This document shows positions 23,401-34,300 of a DNA stretch of 64,000 nucleotides, piece after piece; within the stretch, counting starts at the first letter, position 1; every line of letters begins with the position of its first letter. Source of the DNA: Branchiostoma floridae (taxonomy: Eukaryota > Chordata > Leptocardii > Amphioxiformes > Branchiostomatidae); the NCBI RefSeq assembly GCF_000003815.2, contig NC_049979.1, positions 17,663,117 to 17,727,116 on the forward strand, in the 5' to 3' direction. Under the pieces are notes generated by a model that worked only from the letters and a program-made list of their open reading frames with translations, did no database searches and was not told the origin of the DNA. Both the position numbers and the translations under genes were made by a program.

Positions 23401-25274
23401 TGAGCACACCCTTCAGTTTTACATTCGTGTGTATGGAAATCCCGTCCACTACAGCTTCAAGATAGCCCTACTTTTTGTATGCTTTTTTCTTTCTTGTTCA
23501 CACATTTGATCAATATTATCTGTCACTTACCCTCTGCTTCAGAATTTATTTGGACCACTTATTTTTATGTATCTTTACTGTAATGCAAAACTGATGTATG
23601 GCCAATGTGTAATGTCCTAGTTACCCATAGTACACCACATGTTACCCATAGTATGCCACACAATGATTAACAGTCAAAAACTGCAGTAGCTAGTACATTT
23701 TTAATCGTTTTGTTCCTTGGGGTTAGGTTCTATTGACAGATTTCCATGTTTCTTCAAGAATCAGTATGGATAGATTATCTATGGCCTCTGTGCATTAATA
23801 ATTAGCTCTGTTATTGTTTCATACAGGCTACATTTGTATTTGGACTGCTGGCTGCAATTACATACTACCTCTGCCATCGCAATGATGCCAAGCTCTGGAA
23901 TAAGGTGGTACGACCAGTGACTGACAGGATGTACAATACCAAGACATACTTAAAGAGAAGATTAAGCATGGGTAAGAAGGGAAAATTGGTGCCTCCAACT
24001 GTCCAAGGAGGCTATATGAACCTCTTGGTGCCTCATTTTTTCCTAATTGACTTTTTTAATGCCATACCAATTTAATTATTGGTTCTCAGACTTTAAAAAA
24101 ATGGAGTGACAAGGTGAAAAAAAGAATCAACACATTTTGCAAAAAGTCTGGAGTGAAGATAATGGCTTTTATAACATAAAGTATGATAAGCCTTCAGCTT
24201 GAAAAAGTAAACAATCTGTAGCAGACAACCAACTTATCCCGGCACTTCTATCATGCAGATCATATAGCTATAGGAGGTGTAGCTGTTTGTTGGAACTTAT
24301 TAAAGTAAAGTATGTCACATTCACAGAAGCTTATAAAGCCACTTAAGCCAACTTGGTATACTGGAAAATCGAAAATTGTTTAGTGGCTTCAAAGTCGAAT
24401 TTTTGTCAGTTCAAAAAAAATAGTAGAGGGCAATTCAGAGAACCTAATCGATTTGGTATGGAATTAAAGAAGAAATTTACAAAAACTTACTGAGGAAAAA
24501 GGCTTTTAAAGTTTTGTTTGTAATAGTCTAATCTCCATGCTTTATTTGAATAAATAATCCACTGGTTGCAATGTGAAGTCTTTTTAATTCTCGCAATGTT
24601 ATGCAGTACTTGCACCACCAACATTTAATGCAGACAAAGCAGAGGGAGTGGAGAAGGAGGATGGGTTCCAATGGAGAGCTGATGAAGACCTGGACACATC
24701 AGAAGGTGGAGTGGAAGGTACAAGTTGTAAAAGTGTCTCTCAACACTGCAAACTGATCATACTCTGTCTAAGGCCATGTACATTGTACAGTATGTATTGT
24801 AGTATAAGAGCAATCAAAACGTAAGGACAAAGTCACTGTTTGGTAATTTTTCTACAATATAAGTTGAATCTCATCATTACACAGTACGGTGATATTCATA
24901 ACGCATAAATGTAACGTTGTTGAGTCAAGAGCATCTTGAAATATGCCTGCCATACTCAACGCTGGAAATGTGAAAAAATTATGCAAATGTGTCCATGATT
25001 TACTGTCAATCTGAATGGAGATTTTTAGATTCGGAATATTTGCATTTTTGACAGGAAAATTCCACAATACATTGAACCTTTCGGATTTTTAGCTGACTTT
25101 GATGGAGAGAGATGTTACCCTTTGCCAATTCTCTCTCGCCCTACAGAGCCTTTTACTACCCCAGTGGTGCCCATGCCTAACATCATAATCCAGTCCGGCA
25201 GTACAATGGATATGGAGCTGAGCCGTCGCCACAGGTTGGAACCACTGGACTTTACTCATCAGCACAAGACTTGA
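14417..25274 (+). CDS. CATSPERG: CatSper channel auxiliary subunit gamma
   Basis: Single-pass glycoprotein of the sperm-flagellum CatSper Ca2+ channel; its large ectodomain helps form the canopy over the pore. Exons: 14417-14638, 14858-14914, 15529-15670, 16135-16279, 16657-16876, 17087-17760, 17884-18121 (acceptor uncertain), 18500-18652, 18919-19040, 19458-19680, 19922-19984, 20229-20300, 20419-20527, 20633-20760, 21117-21197, 21533-21577, 21823-21967, 22264-22423, 22552-22635, 22917-23009, 23377-23476, 23827-23971, 24607-24717, 25093-25274. Total 1237 residues, versus about 1160 in human. I start at Met 14417 because MSSMFRTFALCYFVCNIVC is a signal peptide; an in-frame ATG lies at 14381. 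Seen: many NxS/T sequons and cysteines, FPYWLRIQVK, GITPVVRF, the near-membrane FSNKGVDSSTNCEH block, a membrane helix around residues 1084-1107 (KIALLF then ATFVFGLLAAITYYLC) and a tail of about 130 residues. Assignment to gamma over beta/delta/epsilon rests on length and the remembered GVDxSTxC signature. Confidence 0.84.
14990..15415 (+). mobile_element. Decayed LINE 3' fragment in CATSPERG intron
   Basis: An open stretch here encodes CSCGSSSETVAHYLPHCPLY, the Cys-Cys-His-Cys knuckle typical of the C-terminus of LINE reverse-transcriptase proteins (CxCG..E..xHxLxxCPxY). It ends near ATAAAGATACTGCCTTT, a possible short 3' tail. No RT catalytic part remains, so it is a 5'-truncated relic. 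It overlaps no coding exon. Confidence 0.65.
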
Positions 25275-25518
25275 GACATTGTAAACTCTTTCATATTCTC
25301 TTTCTTCTACTGAACTACCTTTCTGCACTTTTTAAGTGCATTTTTGTACATAGACCTAATAGCCAAGAGGTTGCCATTATTTCTATAGATTAAGACAAAA
25401 ACCTGTAGAGGATTAAAGCTAATTTTATTGAGTGAGTAGAATAGCTCAATATTAATGGTCATAGTATGTTGTAAACTTGTATGTCAGGACATGTGAGTTC
25501 CATAGTGTGTAGCAGTTG
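25275..25518. terminator. Convergent 3' ends of CATSPERG and CATSPER1
   Basis: Just 244 bp between the two stop codons. A plus-strand ATTAAA at 25412-25417 can serve CATSPERG, and a minus-strand AATAAA (TTTATT at 25424-25429) can serve CATSPER1. If both are used the two mRNAs overlap by a few tens of bases. A stronger plus AATAAA at 25726-25731 would give a longer CATSPERG UTR antisense to CATSPER1 exons. Confidence 0.6.
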
Positions 25519-28500
25519 TTACATGTCCTCCTCAACCTGCAATCAAAAAAACGCAGGATATAGTAGTATGTACAATATGTACAAAGTCATGTTAAGGTTT
25601 GTTATCTTTATCAATGAATAGTCTGGTAGTAATCAGTTGATTGGGCTTTTTGAATAATTGACCAAGTGTAAATGTATCATATTTGATAATTTTTGGGGCA
25701 TGGGGTTTGAAATGAAATAAAGCTAAGCCATGTATATACATTATGCATTAAAACATTCCCAGAGTTGTTTCAAATGTCAAAAGGTGAATTAAACTACATG
25801 AAAAACTAGGATCCATATGCAAGTCTACATGTTTTCTCATCAGGTGTTCTACCAGGCATGTATAGAGACAGTTAACTCACCACAAGCTCAATAAAGTTGT
25901 CCACAACGGTCATTTGGTTCTGCAGAATGTGGTTATTGTACTCTAAAGAGGCCAGCAGCTGGAAGGACCGAGTCATCAGTTCCTTCTCCCTGACAGTGCA
26001 AATACATACACATACTTTAGGATAGGACCTCTTACATTTACCAATGAAAAAGTAGATTCAAATTAACAAATCATACAACTCAGCAATAGATGTAGAAGCC
26101 TCTGAGAGGACAGCAAGAAATTATGAAAGTTCCTAACACGTTTACAATGAAGAATAATTTCTGGTGTGCAAAAGTAATGAAAGATTAGGTTGCCTGTACC
26201 TGGTTGTATAGCCTTCAGGATAATAGTTGTTGATTGTCTTTTTCTTGTGCAGATGCAGTACATCTTCCTCCTCACTTTCATCTGTATATATGGCAAACAT
26301 TCACTAGTGTCTACTCAACCTTAATTTAGGAGCATAACTATTGATTCCAGTATGAGACACAATCACATTTTACAATGCCTCCCGGTCATAATACCTGAAC
26401 GTTAACACATTTAATTCTTGCCTTACTGGTTATAGGCCACACTTCCATAACANNNNNNNNNNNNNNNNNNNNNNNNNNNNNNNNNNNNNNNNNNNNNNNN
26501 NNNNNNNNNNNNNNNNNNNNNNNNNNNNNNNNNNNNNNNNNNNNNNNNNNNNNNNNNNNNNNNNNNNNNNNNNNNNNNNNNNNNNNNNNNNNNNNNNNNN
26601 NNNNNNNNNNNNNNNNNNNNNNNNNNNNNNNNNNNNCCTACCATAACTTGATGACTCGTAGTCATCATACCAGTCGTCATCAGAGTCGTCATCATCAGCA
26701 GCACGCTGAAAGTGAAGTGGACCAGTGAGCAGCAGAGAAAAAAAATCATATGTAATTAGGACAACATAACATAGATGTAATTCTTGGGGTCATTTTAAAC
26801 TTATTTCTAATCAGATTCAATAATAGCTTGATCTTGCCAACTGACTACAACTATTGGTTGTAAGGGTATTCTGTACCCCTTACCTTATGTTTCTTCTTGT
26901 GCTTCCTCGCCTCTGCATGATCCTTAAGGGTCAGCTGAAAGTTGTCCACTAGCACAGCAACAAATAAGCTAAAAACAAACATTAGAAACAGTTTTACAAT
27001 ACATGATACAATACTCAGAAACAGATAGCCTAAAGCTCTGCATCGCTATGTTCCCCCTAGAAAAGCCCGTTTTAACAACCTTCTATCTTTTAAGTTTCAG
27101 AAAGGAGAAAAAGAATCTATGATGTACCTACTTGAGGAAGATGAAGTACTCCATGATGATGTAGAGGAACAGGTAGAGAAAGATGTGCCATTGCCCTGCA
27201 ATGTGAAAAATGCATTAACGTCGATATTGCAAAGGCACTCAATGCCTTTTTATCCATCAAATGTAAAGGAAAGCATTCTATGGCACACAATCACGCAGGC
27301 CAGCAGCCCGTATGAGATTCGAAGGGCGCCCGCCTGCCGCCCCGAGCCTTAGTAGGGCGCTAGGTCACTGCCGTAAAGTAGTCGTGGTGCGTCCGTGGGC
27401 GATGTCCTTGGTGCTGAACTTGGTGATTAAAAGATGGAGTTCATTTTATTATTTGCATTTTGGGGAAATTGTTAATATGTTGCCTTTCTAGATTTATTTT
27501 ATTTAGATGGCACCAAGGCATGCGCAGTTTACAGAGGGCATTCCAGGCACCAATGCTGATGTTGGTTGCCATAGTGCATACATATATTATACGGTGAAGT
27601 TGTACATCATTCACGGTTTACTGAAACGCTTACAATAGCGAAATCAGTCCATGATTCAACACGTTGTCGCAGCATGTTGCTGATATCGAACAATATGTGT
27701 ACTCTCCAAACCTGGGTCGTTGCTGACTGCATCACTGTAAATGTAGTACCAATCGTCCAACGTCAGCAGCTGGAATAGCGTGAACATGGCAATTGCCAAG
27801 TTGTCGAACCGACCATTCTCACGGTAAATGCCCGCGTACAGTCCCCGTCCAATCACTGCAAACATGTCTGGATTTGGGTCAAGTTAACAGTATGCAAGTC
27901 GGCACATAAAACAATTGCTAGATCAGCAAGTTATAATTATGTCTGGAAGATAGATTCTTTTTGTACTTTTTTTGTAGTTAGAATATTGTTATCGATAAGT
28001 GTCCTGTCATTGTCCAATTCCATTTGTATTGTGTCTATTTTCGTCAGCAGGGCTAGCCCTTTGTAATAGCCACAGGCTTGTTGGGTAGCCCTGGCTGTGC
28101 GTGCTGAACAGCCAAACCAATAAATAGATAAATAGAATATAGATATAGCGTCGTTAGTCTTTCACTATATTTATAAGCTAGCACGTACGGGTCAAGGAAA
28201 ATGTTAAGCCCTCCGAATTTATCTGACCTTAACATTTATTAGTTTACTTTATGGCACTGTGGAAACTTTGAAAGGATACACAAGAAGAGGGACATGAGGA
28301 GGAAGATGGCGCCCATGGACTGGATGGACTGTAAACATGTTGTCATGATCACTTGCAGGTTGCCCAGAAATCTAAAGACAAATTAAATTGTCCAACTTAA
28401 ACACAGTTACATGAAATATATTAATTCATTGTAGAACAATTGTTTATGATTTGTAGAGATTGAACCCTTGGATTCAGTTATAGTAATTCCAGTGCAAATC

Positions 28501-29599
28501 TAATGCTGATTTTGTCGAGGTTGAAATGTACCTGATAGCTCTCAGTGCCCTGAGCGCTCGGAAGATGCGGAAAAGACGGAAGATTTCCGCTGACTCTGTA
28601 CCTGATGTGGCACTGGATGGTGCACCACCTGTGTACAGATCCATGATGACGTCAATCAGGTTGAACATCACTATGATGAAATCTGTTGGAGGGAATTAAG
28701 ATAAAAGAAGAATCAGTAACAAGTCATTGAGAGTTGCTGTTATGCTGGTCTAGCCCGAGATGGCTAGAATTTATATGAGTATGTAAACTATCAATTCTTC
28801 ACAGACATCACGTCAAGAGTGCATTGTGCTAAAATGAAACGATGATTACGTGTTGTATCGACATAAATCCTTTTATTTTACTAACCTAAGTCATTCCAGC
28901 CTTCTTTGAAGTACGACCCTCGAAAGGCGTATAACTTCATGACGCACTCTATCATGTAGATACCGCTGAACAGCTGGTCCAGCACCATCAAAAAGGACCC
29001 TGCATGTACAAATTGTTGGTTAACCAGATACAAAATGTACGTATTCTACATGCTATGCTAGAATATGCTAGCGTGCATAATCTTTAAAACAGCTGACATA
29101 AAGTAACAATATGACAATACATGTATCACCAACCTGCGCCAACTTCTATCTCTTCAAAGGTCTGCACCACAAGCATAGTGGTGTTGAGAAGGATCACTAC
29201 AAGGATCATCCCGCCGAAGAAGTTCGAGTCCACCATGTCGTACACAGCTCTGCGGAGAGGGCTCGCATTCTTAAGCAGTTCTTCCTTCACCTTGTTCACC
29301 TTCTTGGCGGCACTCTTGGCCGATACCCCCGTGGTCTTACTATCTTCTTTCGTGACGACTTCCTGTACATGTAGCCGATTGGCGTGGTCTTGGGAATGCA
29401 CGCTGACACGTGTATCCATTTGGCTACCGAGGAACCGTTTAGCAGCACCAGGCCGAGAGATGGCTTCCGAGCTTGGTGCAAGGTCTGCAGTATGAGATGA
29501 GTGTTTCGATTTTGATGGGCCCCAATTAGGATCTGGTTGGGCCACGGATTTTCGTCTCTTTTTCTTCCGTTTGGGAAGGCTGGTTGATGATTCGTCCAT
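25519..29599 (-). CDS. CATSPER1: CatSper channel pore-forming subunit 1
   Basis: Alpha subunit of the sperm CatSper Ca2+ channel: six helices, one voltage sensor, one quarter of the pore. Exons: 29134-29599, 28886-28999, 28532-28682, 28280-28371, 27712-27855, 27132-27195, 26884-26968, 26642-26705, 26200-26281, 25881-25986 (or 25990), 25519-25536 (TAA); 461 residues with these junctions. Seen: basic N-terminus of about 125 residues; S1 with VVILLNTTMLVVQTFEEIEV; S2 with GIYMIECVMKLYAF; S4 with regularly spaced Arg (FRLFRIFRALRALRAIRFLG); pore AMFTLFQLLTLDDWYYIYSD with the CatSper TxDxW filter; S6 with FLYIIMEYFIFLN then LFVAVLVDNFQ; a C-terminal coiled segment (SFQLLASLEYNN..). TLDDW and the S1-S2 block match CatSper1 rather than CatSper2-4. 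Odd: no His-rich N-terminus as in mammals, and an Asp-rich exon after S6. An N gap follows that exon, and the exon 9/10 junction needs the 25986 acceptor to stay in frame. Confidence 0.92.
26453..26636. other. Assembly gap (184 N) inside CATSPER1
   Basis: A run of 184 N lies in the intron between the acidic exon (26642-26705) and the next exon (26200-26281). Those exons join in phase without it, so the gap need not hide coding sequence, but a small exon cannot be excluded. Confidence 0.9.
27970..28145 (+). repeat. Dispersed repeat with AATAAATAGATAA tail, copy 2
   Basis: Lies in a CATSPER1 intron, antisense to the gene. Shares the block order and the terminal CAATAAATAGATAA with 7440-7600, but has a short insertion (GGGCTAGCCC..ATAGCCACAG) lacking in copy 1. 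Likely 3' end of a LINE or dependent SINE. Confidence 0.65.
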
Positions 29600-29854
29600 A
29601 TCAGTAGTCTCTATAGCTTTTGAAACACCTGACAGTGTTGATGATCTTCACCTGACCCTGGTACCGAGGACGACAAGAAAGGATTAAGTCAATGGAGTGG
29701 CATCGTAATACAGTCATGGAAAAGGTGTAAACATGTGTGTATCCCGTTACTATAGAACGACAATGTAGGTCATTGTCATTACGACAATGTCAATGACCCT
29801 GGTGATTCACTAAACCCAATATTTTGTTCTAGAACATGACAAACATTTGTACAT

Positions 29855-30445
29855 ATGGTTGATGGCGATGGAGAAAACCAAACAACTAACAGTCACATGC
29901 AGAAAGCCAGCACGAGTCTGAAGAAGAAATGCAGCACATGGGGGTCAAGAACGACTCAGATCTCCATAAACCAACTCGTGAGTGGTCACACGGAACTAAA
30001 CGCCTACAAAAACTGGATTGATCCCACGGAGACACCAAACTGTAGCACATGCGGTACAAGGGAAAATATAGACCATTACATGTATGAATGCCCAAAGTAC
30101 GAGAGCACCAGACAACATCTAATGAAAGAAATTGACAACATATATGAAGACTACGAAATCCCTCAACAAGAAAGAACAATGGATGTTGTATCCCTAGCAG
30201 GAATGCGAAGCGACCTGACAAACGAAGCAAACAAGAGGATGTATTTGGCGTTCGCCAAATACATAGAAGGCACGAGAAGGTTTGCCGAGCAGGTCTAAAA
30301 CATCCCAAACACGCATATGCAAAGTACCAGAGTACAAGCACCAGCGAGGTCAACAAATCTAAGAGCACCCAGCAGAAAAAGCACCGAGAGACCATGTCTA
30401 GCGGAGAAATAGACGTTGAACAAGGACAACAACAACAACAACATT
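29855..30445 (+). mobile_element. LINE 3' fragment with (CAA)n tail
   Basis: An open frame to 30298 encodes the C-terminus of a LINE ORF2 protein: CSTCGTRENIDHYMYECPKY is the CxxCxxxxxxxHxxxxC knuckle after the RT/RNase H part. About 125 bp of 3' UTR follow and then (CAA)n at 30427-30443. There is no RT domain, so this is a 5'-truncated copy; its frame is still intact, suggesting a fairly recent insertion. It sits just upstream of CATSPER1. The plus-strand ORF is oriented away from CATSPER1. Confidence 0.8.
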
Positions 30446-31174
30446 GATGATAACGTTAGTAAACATACTACATATTCTTGTCCAGTGTATTGAAGAGCAT
30501 TAAACACATCGATGTCCACTTTGTTGTTAAAAGGAAGCCAAAGTGAAGCTTTTCAGCCTTATTTTCATGTTATTCAACTGCTAATCGCGAGCTCAGTCCA
30601 CCATTGCAAGGATCGTTACTAACGTTATACACCACAGTCTAGCCGTTACGACATTTATCCAACTGCATTACTATCGCAAATCACATACATAGTGTCTATA
30701 CTGCTGAAAAATATGTTCTTTAAAGATGTAACTGTACTCAAAATCTATGGAGTGATTGGGTGAAGTAAATGCATGGCATAATCAACACTTGATACCATGG
30801 CGAAACTCACACGTACAACTTTAACGTTACAACAAATATAGCCAGGAAGCAAACGAAATCTAGAATATCTAGTAGATAGACTTATTGAATGTAATGTTCG
30901 TCAACGATCTATCTTGAGGCCACTTTACGATCCATGCAAATGGTTTCCCAAAGGCTTTTCTTCATTTTCAAGTTTGTCTTTTTGGATGCCGCACAGGCCG
31001 GTGTCAAGAGTTTGAAGTGTGGCTTTCCATATACATGGACCAACTTGATGTTTCGTACAAGAATCCGAGGCTGTACTGTTAATCCTTGCGCGCCTGTGGA
31101 GTGATACAACCATTAGGAGCTAGTGACCGCTGTTTTGTCGTCTGCTAATATAAATACCCCGGTGCATGCTGGTC

Positions 31175-31194
31175 AGGACATGACGTCATGTCCT
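31175..31194. promoter_or_regulatory. 20-bp perfect palindrome around a full CRE
   Basis: AGGACATGACGTCATGTCCT is its own reverse complement, centred on TGACGTCA (31181-31188), the full CREB/CREM site. It lies about 156 bp upstream of the NAPA start codon and 1.6 kb from CATSPER1. CREM drives many testis genes in mammals, but proximity favours NAPA. Confidence 0.7.
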
Positions 31195-31349
31195 CAGGTC
31201 AGGTGATTAGCTGAACTTTCATGGCGGACGACCTGACGTGTGCGCACTGAGAATATCACTGCAGAAATCAGAGATTCTCTATCTCCCACTCAACTTTCTG
31301 TCAAATCTCACACTTCTAAACGTATTGGTAAACCCTTGGGACGAATAAA

Positions 31350-34300
31350 ATGGCAGCAAAAGAAGAAGAAGCCCAACAGCTGATGATCCAGGCCGAGAAG
31401 AAAGTGAAGTCGTCCCAGGGATTTTTCGGCTCCCTGTTTGGAGGGTGAGTTGGGATCGATCCTTGCTTTGGTGCATAGTGGGCGTGATCATTGCCTTCTG
31501 TTGTGTATTTGGCTTCATTTTAACAGCTAGGCTTCGGAGGTTTAGATTCTGCTAATGTGCGTTCTTTGTTTTGTATAGTGGCTCTTCCAAGCTGGAGGAC
31601 GCAGCTGACATGTACGTGCGGGCTGCCAACATGTTCAAAATGGCCAAGAAATGGAGCGGTGAGGTTCATGACAACGAAGCCTTCTCCCTCAATCAGTCAT
31701 GAAAGATTCATCTAAATTCATTTAAAATGTCACGATTTAATGAATACAGAGGTCATCTGACTGGTTATATCCTATATATAATCAGTCTAAGATCCTTTGG
31801 CATGCGAGGTTAGGTAGCAGAGAATTATGTCTGCTTTGTTTACCTCTAAATGACATGATGCTGTACAATCATGTACAGTCCTCCATACTCTAGTAAATTG
31901 ATTTGATGGCATACAGCAAGTATTGTCCTTTGACAGCAAAATTAATTACTTATGCAAAGTCTACCAAGTAGGGATTGGTTGCACAGGGTAGAAAATAATG
32001 ATGATATTAAGTTATGTCAAGGAACAAATAGCCATTCATTGTCGGTACAATGTAACGTTACATATAATATGATGTGGAATATCTGTTTTTGTCATGCATG
32101 AATGTAACTCCAGCCTATCAATGCACTCACTAATCAACAATGATATTTTCTTTCAATGTCAGCTGCTGGCAATGCCTTTTGCGAGGCAGCCAAACTTCAG
32201 ACCCAACTGAACAGCAAGCACGAGGCAGCCACATGTTTTGTGGATGCAGGGAACTGCTTCAAAAAGGCAGATCCTCAAGGTATGGAGAATTTTAAGTCTT
32301 ACATGTCTCTTACACGTGTTTGGTAGACTGGCTTTCAACTGAAGTTGAATTATATATAACCAACCATAATGGGGTGTGTACCTTGGTTTTTATTGTTAAC
32401 CTCACTGTCATTCCCTTCATTTCATATTATAGAGGCTGTCAACTGCATTTCCAGAGCTGTGGAAATATTTACTGACATGGTGAGTAAAGTGTTTTTGTAC
32501 CAGATTGGTGAAAATGATACTTCTGTTCCCTAAACTTCTAGGCTAACATTGGTGGTCTTTTTATAGCCACATGCACTGTTGTTTACATTTTGAGAATTTT
32601 TGTGGATGAATAACAACATTAGGAGCTTTTGGTAACTTCTAAATGTCACTTCATTACTATTTTTATGTCCAGGGTCGATTCACTATTGCTGCCAAGCACC
32701 ACATATCCATAGCTGAGATTTATGAGACAGAGATTGTGGATATTGACAAGGTTTGTGGCATTGATTTAATTGCTAATGAAGTTGTAACACTTTTAGAATG
32801 ATCTGTACACTGTGATCATATAGCAGACAGAATCCATTGATTTAATGGCTTTATTTGTTTAGTATCTGTTGTAATGTACAGTTCATCATACTTTGTGTCT
32901 CAAACATAAAGCAATTCTAACATACCTATAAAATGCTAATGACATTGGTAGTTGTAATCAGCAGTGATTGAAGGACATTTCATGGTGCTCTAATCTAATC
33001 CCTTCAAATCGATTTTCTAGTCTCAGACTCTTAGTACAGGAAACAGTCGTCATACCGTACCATACTTAAATTTGCAATGAGAAATTTTTCATTCACAATG
33101 TTGAAGTATCAAGTACTAGTATGCTTTGTAGCTGTAACAATCATCAGGTTAATTTCTTGTATCTTGAATTTGCTTGATTGTGAGCAAGGACGTTCTATAT
33201 AATGTCCTTGGTGGACACTTGCGAATGATGCTGGTAGGGATTCAAATACTTACAAGAAATTAAAAAGATGCCAAACAATCAGTTTTTCTTCTTTATTCCA
33301 GGCAATCTCCAACTATGAACAGGCGGCCGACTACTATAAGGGAGAAGAATCATCAAGGTGGGCCACAGATAATTTGTCCTTTAACATAACACTTTTTACA
33401 TAAGCATTTTTATCATAAACCAACTGACAACTTGCAAATTTAAATTAAAGCATGGTTCACTTGGCTGCAGATGTCATTCATATAGAATTTCCTAAACAAT
33501 AGTGTATTCAAATTTCGTAGTTAGGCAGCATGGCACATAGAAGGCACATCTCTCATGTATCTTTGATGGTAACTAAAGAGGATTAAAATAAGGACAGCAC
33601 CATAGGTGAATACTTTTTGTGATCCATTCTGACTCAAAACTCTAATGCAGGTAAAAGATAATCTCATAAGTTATAACATTACAGGTAAGTATATGCCAGG
33701 TATTTATTCCTGGTGAAATGTTGCATCATCCAAGTTCTGGTTTAATTTTTTATAGTGCAGCACTGTCGATGGAACATGACATTTCCCTTTCTTTGTTTTT
33801 CCATTTTCCCTCCTACTATCTTTCGAGGATTTCCTGACAAGAACTTGGAAGTTTGCATAAAGTAAACTGTATATAGCACCAAAGTGGTCATTAATAACTG
33901 AAAACACATCTGTTTCTGTTACCTCTGTCCATGCCATAACATCACATTTCATACATGGCTGTTTGTGTCATCTGTTCTTGCTACTGGTGTTCTGTAGTGA
34001 GTAGAACTGTTTACTGTGTTGTTTCCCCTGCTGTTCAATGGCTTCCGAAGACGAAGGTAATGAAAATGTTTTCGTCAGCAACCCTTCCATTTCTCATCAA
34101 TATTTAATCTGTAATGAAGGCTATAACTTTTAAACCACTAGAGTGTCTGGTATTGTCATACCAGAAAATATTTTATTCATGACCACTTTGTGAACAGATG
34201 TCATAGAGTCACTAATCCAGATCTCATGCAGTTTTCTCCTCGATTTATTTTGATTATGATCATCACTTACATGAAGTACATTTCAGTAGTTAGCTAAGAT

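Larger units (their letters stand above)
29600..31349. promoter_or_regulatory. Head-to-head intergenic region between CATSPER1 and NAPA
   Basis: Holds the 5' flank of both genes. The CATSPER1-proximal part contains inverted ACGACAATGT/TCATTGTC repeats near 29755-29800, followed by a LINE fragment (29855-30445). The NAPA-proximal part contains a CRE palindrome at 31175-31194. I see no other gene. Confidence 0.5.

Noticed and set aside
29855-30298. Plus-strand ORF as a host gene
   Set aside because: The Cys-His knuckle plus (CAA)n tail identify it as a LINE remnant.
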